This document shows, in pieces, positions 1 to 4,964 of a stretch of DNA of 6,906 nucleotides. A program made the translations under genes and the position numbers. Each line of letters begins with the position of its first letter. The stretch's first letter is position 1. Under the pieces are notes generated by a model. That model worked only from the letters and a program-made list of their open reading frames with translations, was not told where the DNA came from and searched no databases. This DNA is from an uncultured Clostridia bacterium (lineage in GTDB: Bacteria; Bacillota; Clostridia; Christensenellales; Aristaeellaceae): contig CAKTTM010000097.1 in assembly GCA_934615145.1 (NCBI GenBank), forward strand, positions 1-6,906, given 5' to 3'.

Positions 1-98
1 GAATGATTGTTTGATCTCTTGAGTCCATTTTACCATGAAACAACAGGAAAGCGGGAATTAATCAGGGATTCCTTAGTGATTCATATAACACAAACTCG

Positions 99-105
99 AA
101 AGGAG
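99..105 (+). promoter_or_regulatory. Ribosome binding site that fixes the start at 112
   Basis: AAAGGAG ends 6 nt before the ATG at 112. No comparable purine run precedes the upstream in-frame TTG at 7, so this site decides the start of the exported YbjN-like protein. Confidence 0.8.
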
Positions 106-111
106 ACCACC

Positions 112-678
112 ATGTTCAGGAGACTGATTGCCCTGGGGCTGTGCCTGATGCTGTGCCTGGCTGCCGCGCTGCCGACATTGGCCGAGGCGCTGAGCAATGA
201 GCAGAAGGTTGAGAAGCTGGCCGGACTGATGCGGGACTATATCGCCCAGGAAGGCTTCAAGAGCTACGAGTACGACGAGGACAAGGAGCGCTACACCAGC
301 GTCTTCGAACTGGACAGCGCGCTGGGCGAGTGCGATGTGCTCACCTATATCTACTACGACATGCTCTCCGTGCTGGCCAGCCCCGCGCTGAAGGTGCCCG
401 AGCAGTACCGTGACAACATGGCCAAGTTTATCACTCTGATCAATGGCGATCTGTACTACTCCTACCTGCGCATGGACTACCAAAGCGGCAGCGTGACCAG
501 CCGGGGCTACCTGCTGATCGAAGAGGTCTTCCCCACCACCAAGGAGATCGATGTGGTGCACTACATGACCATTGGCGCCCTGGACGATTGGGGCAATGGC
601 ATTGTGCAGGTGGCAGGCGGTGCCGACCCAGTGGCCACCTACGAGCAGGTACGGGCCGCCCTGGACGCCGCGGACTGA
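112..678 (+). CDS. Exported small protein with YbjN-like domain
   Basis: The protein is 188 aa. The ATG at 112 is chosen because AAAGGAG (99-105) lies 6 nt upstream; the reading frame is open back to a TTG at 7, but the extra 35 codons lack a ribosome site and would bury the signal peptide. Residues 1-26 form a classic Sec signal peptide: FRR, a Leu/Ala/Cys-rich core, then AEA, with likely cleavage after Ala24 or Ala26. No lipobox is visible. The mature part has a helix (about 28-46), a strand-rich segment with DVLTYIYYD (about 74-82), then PEQYRDNMAKFITLINGDL (about 96-114), a strand pair with YLRMDYQSG, and a final helix. This order (two halves, Asn-containing helix, then a D/Y-G hairpin) resembles the YbjN / type III chaperone-like fold; that assignment is from memory of the family pattern, not a search. 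If correct, it is unusual in being exported. It is a monocistronic gene, convergent with thiT. Its role is unknown. Confidence 0.85.
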   Translation: MFRRLIALGLCLMLCLAAALPTLAEALSNEQKVEKLAGLMRDYIAQEGFKSYEYDEDKERYTSVFELDSALGECDVLTYIYYDMLSVLASPALKVPEQYRDNMAKFITLINGDLYYSYLRMDYQSGSVTSRGYLLIEEVFPTTKEIDVVHYMTIGALDDWGNGIVQVAGGADPVATYEQVRAALDAAD

Positions 679-696
679 GCAAGAATCGACTTAGCA

Positions 697-740
697 AAGT
701 GGCCATGCCCGCAGACGCGGACATGGCCTCTTGTTTGTTG
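697..740. terminator. Hairpin terminator in the convergent gap, possibly bidirectional
   Basis: AAG-T-GGCCATG-C-CCGC pairs with GCGG-A-CATGGCC-T-CTT around the four-base loop AGAC. This gives helices of 3, 7 and 4 bp separated by single mismatches (697-732). A U-rich but interrupted tract (GTTTGTTG) follows on the plus strand, so it best serves the 112-678 gene. The minus-strand side has only a short CTTT tract. It sits between two convergent stop codons (678 and 755) and may end both transcripts. Confidence 0.7.
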
Positions 741-754
741 ACGGTATGAAAAAC

Positions 755-1354
755 TCAGTTGCGGGCGATGTCCTCGCCCAGCCAGAAGCGCTTCATGGGG
801 GCAAACAGCAGCAGGCCCGCCACCAGCGCGATGAAGACATCGGGCAGTATATAGCCGCCGTTGTAGATCAGCGAGTAGACGGCGCCTGACAGGCCCTGGT
901 CATTGGGCCAGAGGGCGTCCCAGATCATCCAGCCGGAGAGGAAGTGGCAGATGAAGCGCAGCGCGCCCACCAGCACGATGCCGCTGGCCAGGGCTGCGAT
1001 GTCGCTCTTGAGCCTGCCGCGGAAGACGCGCGCCAGGCCGTAGGCGGTGTAGGCCAGTATGTAGTCCAGCAGGGCGATGGCCACCATCTGGAAGACATTC
1101 TGGCCATAGGCCACATTGTTAAAGCCCATGATCAGCTGTAGCAGGGCGAAGATGAAGGCGCTGAACAGGCCCTGCAGGGTACCCCAGCGCCAGCTGATCA
1201 GCACCAGGGGCAGCATGCTGCCCAGGGTGACGCTGCCGCCAAAGGCCCAGGGGGCCTTGAAGGCGGCGAATTCATTGAGGACGGTCGCAATGGCGATCAG
1301 GATGGCGCTCTCCACCATGCGCCGGGTGGTCAGGCTACTTGAGCTTGTGGACAC
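755..1354 (-). CDS. thiT: Thiamine transporter ThiT, ECF-type S component
   Basis: The 199-aa membrane protein binds thiamine and docks on the shared EcfA/EcfA'/EcfT energy module to import it. The start is a GTG at 1352-1354 with AAAGGAGG 7 nt upstream. About six hydrophobic segments can be drawn (roughly 16-33, 42-56, 60-77, 86-111, 120-141 and 168-186). Family landmarks read in order: the PWAFGGSVTLGSMLP loop (35-49), WRWG (55-58), LLQLIMG (71-77), LLDY (95-98), RFICHFLSG (133-141) with His137, Trp145, and YSLIYNG (160-166) with Tyr160 and Asn165. From knowledge of the Lactococcus ThiT structure, the His, Trp, Tyr and Asn line up with thiamine ligands; Asp97 sits where that protein has Glu84. 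The length is slightly above the Lactococcus protein (about 182 aa), mainly from a Ser/Thr-rich N-terminus. A TPP riboswitch and terminator in the leader independently support the thiamine call. No energy-module gene is in the window, as is usual for group II ECF systems. Confidence 0.95.
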   Translation of the reverse strand: MSTSSSSLTTRRMVESAILIAIATVLNEFAAFKAPWAFGGSVTLGSMLPLVLISWRWGTLQGLFSAFIFALLQLIMGFNNVAYGQNVFQMVAIALLDYILAYTAYGLARVFRGRLKSDIAALASGIVLVGALRFICHFLSGWMIWDALWPNDQGLSGAVYSLIYNGGYILPDVFIALVAGLLLFAPMKRFWLGEDIARN

Positions 1355-1361
1355 GGGTTTT

Positions 1362-1369
1362 CCTCCTTT
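1362..1369 (-). promoter_or_regulatory. Ribosome binding site that fixes the GTG start of thiT
   Basis: On the minus strand AAAGGAGG is followed by AAAACCC and then GTG. The strength and 7-nt spacing of this site make the GTG the start; the next candidate, Met13, would remove the N-terminus and has no such site. Confidence 0.85.
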
Positions 1370-1386
1370 GTGCGCTCAGCGATCAG

Positions 1387-1416
1387 AAAAACCGCTTTGC
1401 AGAAAGCAAAACGGTT
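1387..1416 (-). terminator. Intrinsic terminator, expression platform of the TPP riboswitch
   Basis: Read on the minus strand, AACCGUUUUGC pairs with GCAAAGCGGUU. This is an 11-bp stem with one G-U wobble and the loop UUUCU, followed directly by more U residues (UUU, then CUG). It lies between the aptamer and the thiT ribosome site, so it should stop transcription when TPP is bound. The thiT RBS is outside the stem, which argues for transcriptional rather than translational control. Confidence 0.88.
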
Positions 1417-1427
1417 GCACAATGACT

Positions 1428-1516
1428 TGCTTTCCTACGCCGGCATTATCCGGATCAGGTTCAAGGGTCCCGGGGAAAAGCCCCGATCTCAGCCGGCTGA
1501 CGCCAGCACCCCTGCC
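1428..1516 (-). ncRNA. TPP (thiamine pyrophosphate) riboswitch aptamer, THI element
   Basis: Read on the minus strand, the conserved THI-box blocks occur in the right order: GGGGUGC (1506-1512), CUGAGA (1487-1492), then ACCCUUGAACCUGAUC, GGAUAAUGCC and GGCGUAGGAAAG (ending at 1430). GGGGCUUUUCCCC (1473-1485) forms the variable arm. CUGAGA binds the pyrimidine of TPP, and the later arm (ACCUGAUC to GCGUAGG) senses the pyrophosphate, by family knowledge. The aptamer lies upstream of a thiamine transporter and an intrinsic terminator. A clear P1 helix closing the aptamer is not obvious: the expected 5' strand is instead taken by a separate hairpin (1512-1536). The boundaries are therefore approximate. 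Confidence 0.95.
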
Positions 1517-1536
1517 GTGAACTTGTTTCACAGCAG
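1512..1536 (-). other. 5' leader hairpin abutting the TPP aptamer
   Basis: On the minus strand CUGCUGUGAA pairs with UUCACGGCAG around the loop ACAAG. This is a 10-bp stem with a single U-G wobble, ending on the first G of the conserved GGGGUGC. The predicted transcription start (about 1534) falls at the foot of the stem, so this would be the extreme 5' end of the thiT mRNA. It may stabilise the RNA or compete with aptamer closing; that role is inference. Confidence 0.6.
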
Positions 1537-1540
1537 CGTC

Positions 1541-1570
1541 ATTATAGGGCCTGTCCGGGCCCCTTGTCAA
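1541..1570 (-). promoter_or_regulatory. Consensus sigma-A type promoter for thiT
   Basis: On the minus strand TTGACA (1565-1570) and TATAAT (1541-1546) both match the consensus perfectly with an 18-nt spacer. The start is predicted about 7 nt downstream, near 1534, which is 18 to 22 nt before the conserved aptamer core. The GC-rich spacer contains a GGGCC/GGCCC dyad. A maximal promoter fits a gene controlled mainly by premature termination. Confidence 0.88.
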
Positions 1571-1599
1571 GTGACAGCCGGGGGCAGATGTGCTATCAT
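1571..1599 (+). promoter_or_regulatory. Extended -10 promoter for the plus-strand operon
   Basis: GTGACA (1571-1576; 5 of 6 to TTGACA), a 17-nt spacer, and TATCAT (1594-1599; 5 of 6 to TATAAT) preceded by TGC, an extended -10 motif. The predicted start is near 1606, leaving about a 40-nt leader before the ATG at 1646. Its -35 box touches the -35 box of the thiT promoter with no base between them. Confidence 0.72.
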
Positions 1600-1645
1600 G
1601 ACCAGGCGGCAAGCACACAGACAGAGCCTGCCGCCGGGAGGATAG

Positions 1646-2296
1646 ATGCCCCTTTTTGCAAGGAAACAAAAACCCCAGGTCAGAGACAACATGAGCCTGA
1701 CGGAGCTGCTGCACGAGGCCAAGGTGAGCGACGACGCCGTCTATGCCAAGGCCTGCCTGGACCGTGCCGAGATACTGGCGCCGGACTCCCTGGCGGTGCA
1801 GCGCGCGCTGCTGATGTTTGGCCGCCTGCACGAGCGCGGCCGCGTGGCGGCGGACTTCAGCGTGATCAAGTGCTACCTGCTGCACGGCTTTGAGCACCCA
1901 GAGGCCTATACGGAGGATGTGCTGCGCCGCCAGGCCAGGGAGCTGTTTGAGGATCCCAGGCTGCAGGCCTGCCTTAAGCTCAGCCCTGACCCTGATAGCT
2001 TCATGCGCGACTATCTGGCGGAGCTTTGCCAGGAGTATATGCGCATCTTCATCGCGGGCGACGCCAGCCACGCCCCACGGATATTTGGCCTGTCGCACCG
2101 CAGCAGCCTGCACCGCTACCTGGCGGTGCCGGCCTCGCGCACCATCATCAACATGCTGTCCTCCCCCCACCTGGACAGCGATCAGCAGCGCCTGCTGGCC
2201 CGCAGCTTCTACGAGGCCTTTTCCCGGCAGATGCAGGGGCAGACCCAGGAGCTGGATCGCCTGCTGGGCGCCCAGATATGCCAGGCCCTGGCCTGA
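1646..2296 (+). CDS. Helical protein of unknown function, first gene of the operon
   Basis: The protein is 216 aa. The ATG has GGAGG (1637-1641) 4 nt upstream; the next Met (residue 16) has no site. No signal peptide or membrane segment is seen, so it is probably cytosolic. The N-terminus is basic (ARKQKPQVR). Residues 17-65 look like paired amphipathic helices (AKACLDRAEILAPDSLAVQRALLMFGRL) similar in spacing to one TPR-like unit, but no repeat series is evident. Next come FSVIKCYLLHGFEHPEAYTED (71-91), RQARELFEDPRLQACL (95-110), a second helical block with MRDYLAELCQEYMRIFIAG (120-138), SHAPRIFGLSHRSSLHRYLA (141-160), and a long C-terminal helix (177-208). The F/Y-, H- and R-rich middle looks conserved-domain-like, but I cannot name a family. 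It lies directly behind the divergent promoter and overlaps the next gene, so it is probably translated together with the membrane protein downstream. Confidence 0.85.
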   Translation: MPLFARKQKPQVRDNMSLTELLHEAKVSDDAVYAKACLDRAEILAPDSLAVQRALLMFGRLHERGRVAADFSVIKCYLLHGFEHPEAYTEDVLRRQARELFEDPRLQACLKLSPDPDSFMRDYLAELCQEYMRIFIAGDASHAPRIFGLSHRSSLHRYLAVPASRTIINMLSSPHLDSDQQRLLARSFYEAFSRQMQGQTQELDRLLGAQICQALA

Positions 2297-2637
2297 AGAG
2301 GCCGCGGCCCTATCTGATGCTGCTGCTGGGCAGCCTGGGCCTTGGTGTGACCCTGTCCCTGACGCTGCTCATAGGCAATGGCGTGATCGCCCTGGGCCTT
2401 GCGGTCATCCTCTCCTGGACGCTGGCACCGCTGGTTTCGCTCTTTGTGCCGCTGTATGCCAGCCGCCACGGGGCGGAGGCCATGCTTAGCTTCTTTCCCC
2501 CCGGCCTGATGCTGTGGCTGGGCTGGCTGGCACTGCGCATGTGGGCGCCCCGCTGGTCGGTGGCGCTCTGCCTGGGGCTGGGGCTGATCGGCGCCAACAT
2601 CGGCGCTGAGCACAGGCGGCGCGCCAAGCCAGATTAA
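2278..2637 (+). CDS. Small four-helix integral membrane protein, unknown function
   Basis: The product is 119 aa if read from the ATG at 2278, which overlaps the previous gene by 19 bp. Other possible starts are a CTG at 2293, which would make a CTGA stop/start overlap (114 aa), and an ATG at 2317 (106 aa) with a weak, distant GAAGAGG. None has a good ribosome site, so translational coupling to the upstream gene is likely. The 2278 and 2293 starts keep the basic LKRPRPY segment before the first helix, which suits an N-terminus inside the cell. Hydrophobic segments lie at about 12-32, 36-60, 69-87 and 92-110. The tail EHRRRAKPD is strongly basic and probably cytosolic. No motif identifies a transporter or enzyme. 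The frame reading (four clean membrane spans, stop 9 bp before the next start) supports a real gene. It could be a partner of the ABC exporter downstream, but this rests on position only. Confidence 0.75.
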   Translation: MPGPGLKRPRPYLMLLLGSLGLGVTLSLTLLIGNGVIALGLAVILSWTLAPLVSLFVPLYASRHGAEAMLSFFPPGLMLWLGWLALRMWAPRWSVALCLGLGLIGANIGAEHRRRAKPD

Positions 2638-2646
2638 GGACGAACA

Positions 2647-3162
2647 ATGATCAAGAAACTACTGACCCTGCTGATGGCGCTGGTGCTGATGGGCTCATTT
2701 TATCTCTACGCCCTGATGCGTGAGGATGAGGAGACCAAGCGCTCAGAGCAGTGGGTGGTGGCCGGCGGCGAAGAGCTCAAGGCCTTTGGCGGCCTTGACA
2801 GCACCGATGGCAAGGCCCTGGCCCGCGCGATGGGCAGCCTGATCCCCCTGCCAGAGCAGCTGAGCGCTGGCCAGGTGACAGACAGCAGCTACCACGGCTA
2901 CTATGTCAGGCAGTTGCGGGCCACCGACGGTCTGTCCACCGTGCTGGGCGTGCGCCCGGCCTCGGCCTCCCCGCTGATACGCCCAGAGCAGCTGTCCTTT
3001 CAGCACACGGACAGGACGCTGCTGAACTATCCGCTGCTCAAGGCCAGCGATGAGCTGTACAGCTACTACTACCTGGTGACCGACGCGGCTGCCTTCATTC
3101 TGCAGTTGCCGCGCGAGAGTGAGACGGAGACCCTGCGCGGCTTCCTGATCAGCCAGCCCTAA
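2647..3162 (+). CDS. Membrane-anchored or exported protein of unknown function
   Basis: The protein is 171 aa. The ATG is preceded by AAGGA (2636-2640) with 6 nt spacing, overlapping the stop of the gene before. The N-terminus has KK at 3-4 then a hydrophobic stretch (about 5-24) ending in MREDEETKR. It lacks a convincing AxA cleavage site, so it is more likely an uncleaved anchor than a secreted protein. The rest (about 147 aa) is soluble, faces outside by this topology, and is Tyr-rich: YHGYYVRQL (82-90) and ELYSYYYLVTDAAAFILQLP (136-155). The alternating pattern suggests a small alpha/beta or beta-sandwich domain. No catalytic motif or cysteine is seen, and the family is not recognised. 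It sits 9 bp after the membrane protein and 14 bp before the ABC exporter, in a position typical of accessory proteins for exporters. Confidence 0.82.
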   Translation: MIKKLLTLLMALVLMGSFYLYALMREDEETKRSEQWVVAGGEELKAFGGLDSTDGKALARAMGSLIPLPEQLSAGQVTDSSYHGYYVRQLRATDGLSTVLGVRPASASPLIRPEQLSFQHTDRTLLNYPLLKASDELYSYYYLVTDAAAFILQLPRESETETLRGFLISQP

Positions 3163-3176
3163 GACAAGGAGAGACC

Positions 3177-4952
3177 ATGTCAGCATCTGCCAGGCCGCAG
3201 GGCAACCTGCGCCGCTTCCTGCCCTACTACCGCAAGTATCTGCCCATCCTGGCGCTGGATCTGTTCTGCGCGCTGCTGACCACCATGGCCGAGGTGGTCT
3301 TTCCCCTGATCGTGCAGCGCATCACCGATCAGGCGGTGGCCGATATCGCTGGCATCACCGCCGGCTTCCTGCTGCGCCTGGGCGCCTTTTATATTGGCCT
3401 GCGCATCCTGGACGCCATCGCCTACTACTACATGCAGTCGGTGGGCCATGTGATGGGCGCGAAAATCGAGACCGACATGCGCACGGATCTCTTTGCCCAC
3501 CTGCAGCAGCTGAGCTTTAGCTACTACAACAACACCAAGGTGGGCCAGCTGATGAGCCGCATGACCAGCGACCTGTTTGATGTGACAGAGTTCGCCCACC
3601 ACTGCCCGGAGGAGTTCCTGATTGCGGCGGTCAAGATCACCGCCGCCTTTGTGATTCTGCTTGGGGTCAATGTGCCGCTGACGCTGATCGTCTTTGCGAT
3701 GCTGCCCGTCATGATGCTGAGCACCTATTTCTTCAGCGGGCATCTGAAGCGGACCTTCGCCGCCAGCCGCCACCAGCTGGGCGAGATCAACGCCCAGACC
3801 GAGGACAGTTTGCTTGGCATGCGCGTGGTGCAGAGCTTTGCCAATGAGGAGATGGAGGCCGAGAAATTCGGCCGGGGCAACCGGGAGTTCCTCCGGCTCA
3901 AGAAAAAGCAATACAAGGTGATGGCTGGCTTTCATATCTCCACCCGGCTGCTGCGCAGCATCATGGAGTTTGCGGTCGTCATCCTGGGCGCCATCTTCCT
4001 GGCCAGGGGCCAGATCACAGCCGGACAATATGTCAGCTATCTGCTCTACATCACCATGCTGCTCAACGCTGTGGCGCGCCTGGTGGAGTTTACCGAGCAG
4101 TTTCAGCGCGGCATGACGGGCATCGCCCGCTTTGGCGAGGTGATGGACGCACCCCTTGAGATCAAAGACCTGCCCGGCGCCAAGCCCATCCAGGATGTCA
4201 AGGGCGAGATACGCTTTGACCATGTCAGCTTTCACTATCAGGACGACGCCAGCAAGATGGTGCTGGAGGATGTGGACCTGACCGTGCAGGCCGGCCAATC
4301 GGTCGCCCTGGTGGGCCCCAGCGGCAGCGGCAAGACCACGCTGTGCAACCTGATCCCCCGATTCTACGATGTCACCGGCGGGCGCATTTTGATTGACGGG
4401 CAGGATATCAAGGGGATAGAATTCAAGAGCCTGCGCGGCAGCATCGGCATGGTGCAGCAGGATGTCTATCTCTTTGCGGGCTCTGTCTCTGACAACATCG
4501 CCTACGGCAAGCCGGGCGCCGGCCAGCAGGAGATCGAGCGGGCTGCGCGCCAGGCGGGCGCCCATGAGTTCATCAGCCAGCTGCCCGAAGGCTACGACAC
4601 CTATGTGGGCGAGCGGGGTGTGCGGCTGTCGGGCGGGCAAAAGCAGCGCATTTCCATCGCCCGCGTCTTCCTCAAGGATCCGCCCATCCTGCTGCTGGAC
4701 GAGGCGACAAGCGCGCTGGACAACGAGTCAGAGCGCCTGGTACAGCAGTCGCTGGAGCAATTGTCCAAGGGCCGCACCACGCTGACCATCGCCCACCGGC
4801 TGACCACCATCCGCGGCGCCGATGTGATCTGGGTGCTGACCGAAAAGGGCCTGGAGGAGCAGGGCAGCCATGCCCAGCTCATGGCCAAGGGCGGCATCTA
4901 TGCCTCGCTATACCAGCTATATGCCACCGGCGATGAACCCACAGAACAATAG
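3177..4952 (+). CDS. ABC exporter half-transporter (fused permease and ATPase)
   Basis: The protein is 591 aa, the usual length for type IV (MsbA/Sav1866/BmrA-like) exporters. The ATG has AAGGAG (3166-3171) 5 nt upstream. Residues 1-330 form the membrane domain with six spans (roughly 24-46, 62-85, 144-164, 166-186, 255-277 and 282-302) and the coupling regions between them. Residues 344-585 are the nucleotide-binding domain: A-loop Tyr354, Walker A GPSGSGKTT (380-388), Q-loop Gln428, X-loop TYVGERG (475-481), signature LSGGQ (484-488), Walker B ILLLDEATS (504-512) with catalytic Glu509, D-loop SALD, and switch His540. Every ATPase residue is intact, so it should hydrolyse ATP as a homodimer; no second half-transporter gene is next to it. 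Members of this family export lipids, peptides or drugs, and the substrate cannot be read from sequence. It ends 12 bp before the beta-CASP gene. Confidence 0.97.
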   Translation: MSASARPQGNLRRFLPYYRKYLPILALDLFCALLTTMAEVVFPLIVQRITDQAVADIAGITAGFLLRLGAFYIGLRILDAIAYYYMQSVGHVMGAKIETDMRTDLFAHLQQLSFSYYNNTKVGQLMSRMTSDLFDVTEFAHHCPEEFLIAAVKITAAFVILLGVNVPLTLIVFAMLPVMMLSTYFFSGHLKRTFAASRHQLGEINAQTEDSLLGMRVVQSFANEEMEAEKFGRGNREFLRLKKKQYKVMAGFHISTRLLRSIMEFAVVILGAIFLARGQITAGQYVSYLLYITMLLNAVARLVEFTEQFQRGMTGIARFGEVMDAPLEIKDLPGAKPIQDVKGEIRFDHVSFHYQDDASKMVLEDVDLTVQAGQSVALVGPSGSGKTTLCNLIPRFYDVTGGRILIDGQDIKGIEFKSLRGSIGMVQQDVYLFAGSVSDNIAYGKPGAGQQEIERAARQAGAHEFISQLPEGYDTYVGERGVRLSGGQKQRISIARVFLKDPPILLLDEATSALDNESERLVQQSLEQLSKGRTTLTIAHRLTTIRGADVIWVLTEKGLEEQGSHAQLMAKGGIYASLYQLYATGDEPTEQ

Positions 4953-4964
4953 GGAGGACAGCAT

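Noticed and set aside
58..89. Possible promoter for the first gene: TTAATC (58-63) and TATAAC (84-89)
   Set aside because: The spacer is 20 nt and the -35 match is poor; another pair (TTGTTT 8-13, TACCAT 31-36) is equally weak. The real promoter may be at either place or left of the window.
1564..1599. TTGTCA (1564-1569) as the -35 box of the plus-strand promoter
   Set aside because: It would need a 24-nt spacer to TATCAT; GTGACA at 1571 gives the normal 17 nt.
1376..2170. A 264-codon minus-strand frame covering the riboswitch and the first operon gene
   Set aside because: It would translate through the TPP aptamer, terminator and both promoters; its product has no recognisable pattern.
3180..4640. 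A 486-codon open frame on the minus strand opposite the ABC exporter
   Set aside because: It is His/Ala/Gln-rich with no domain, has no ribosome site, and is fully explained as the antisense shadow of a GC-rich gene whose product has every expected motif.
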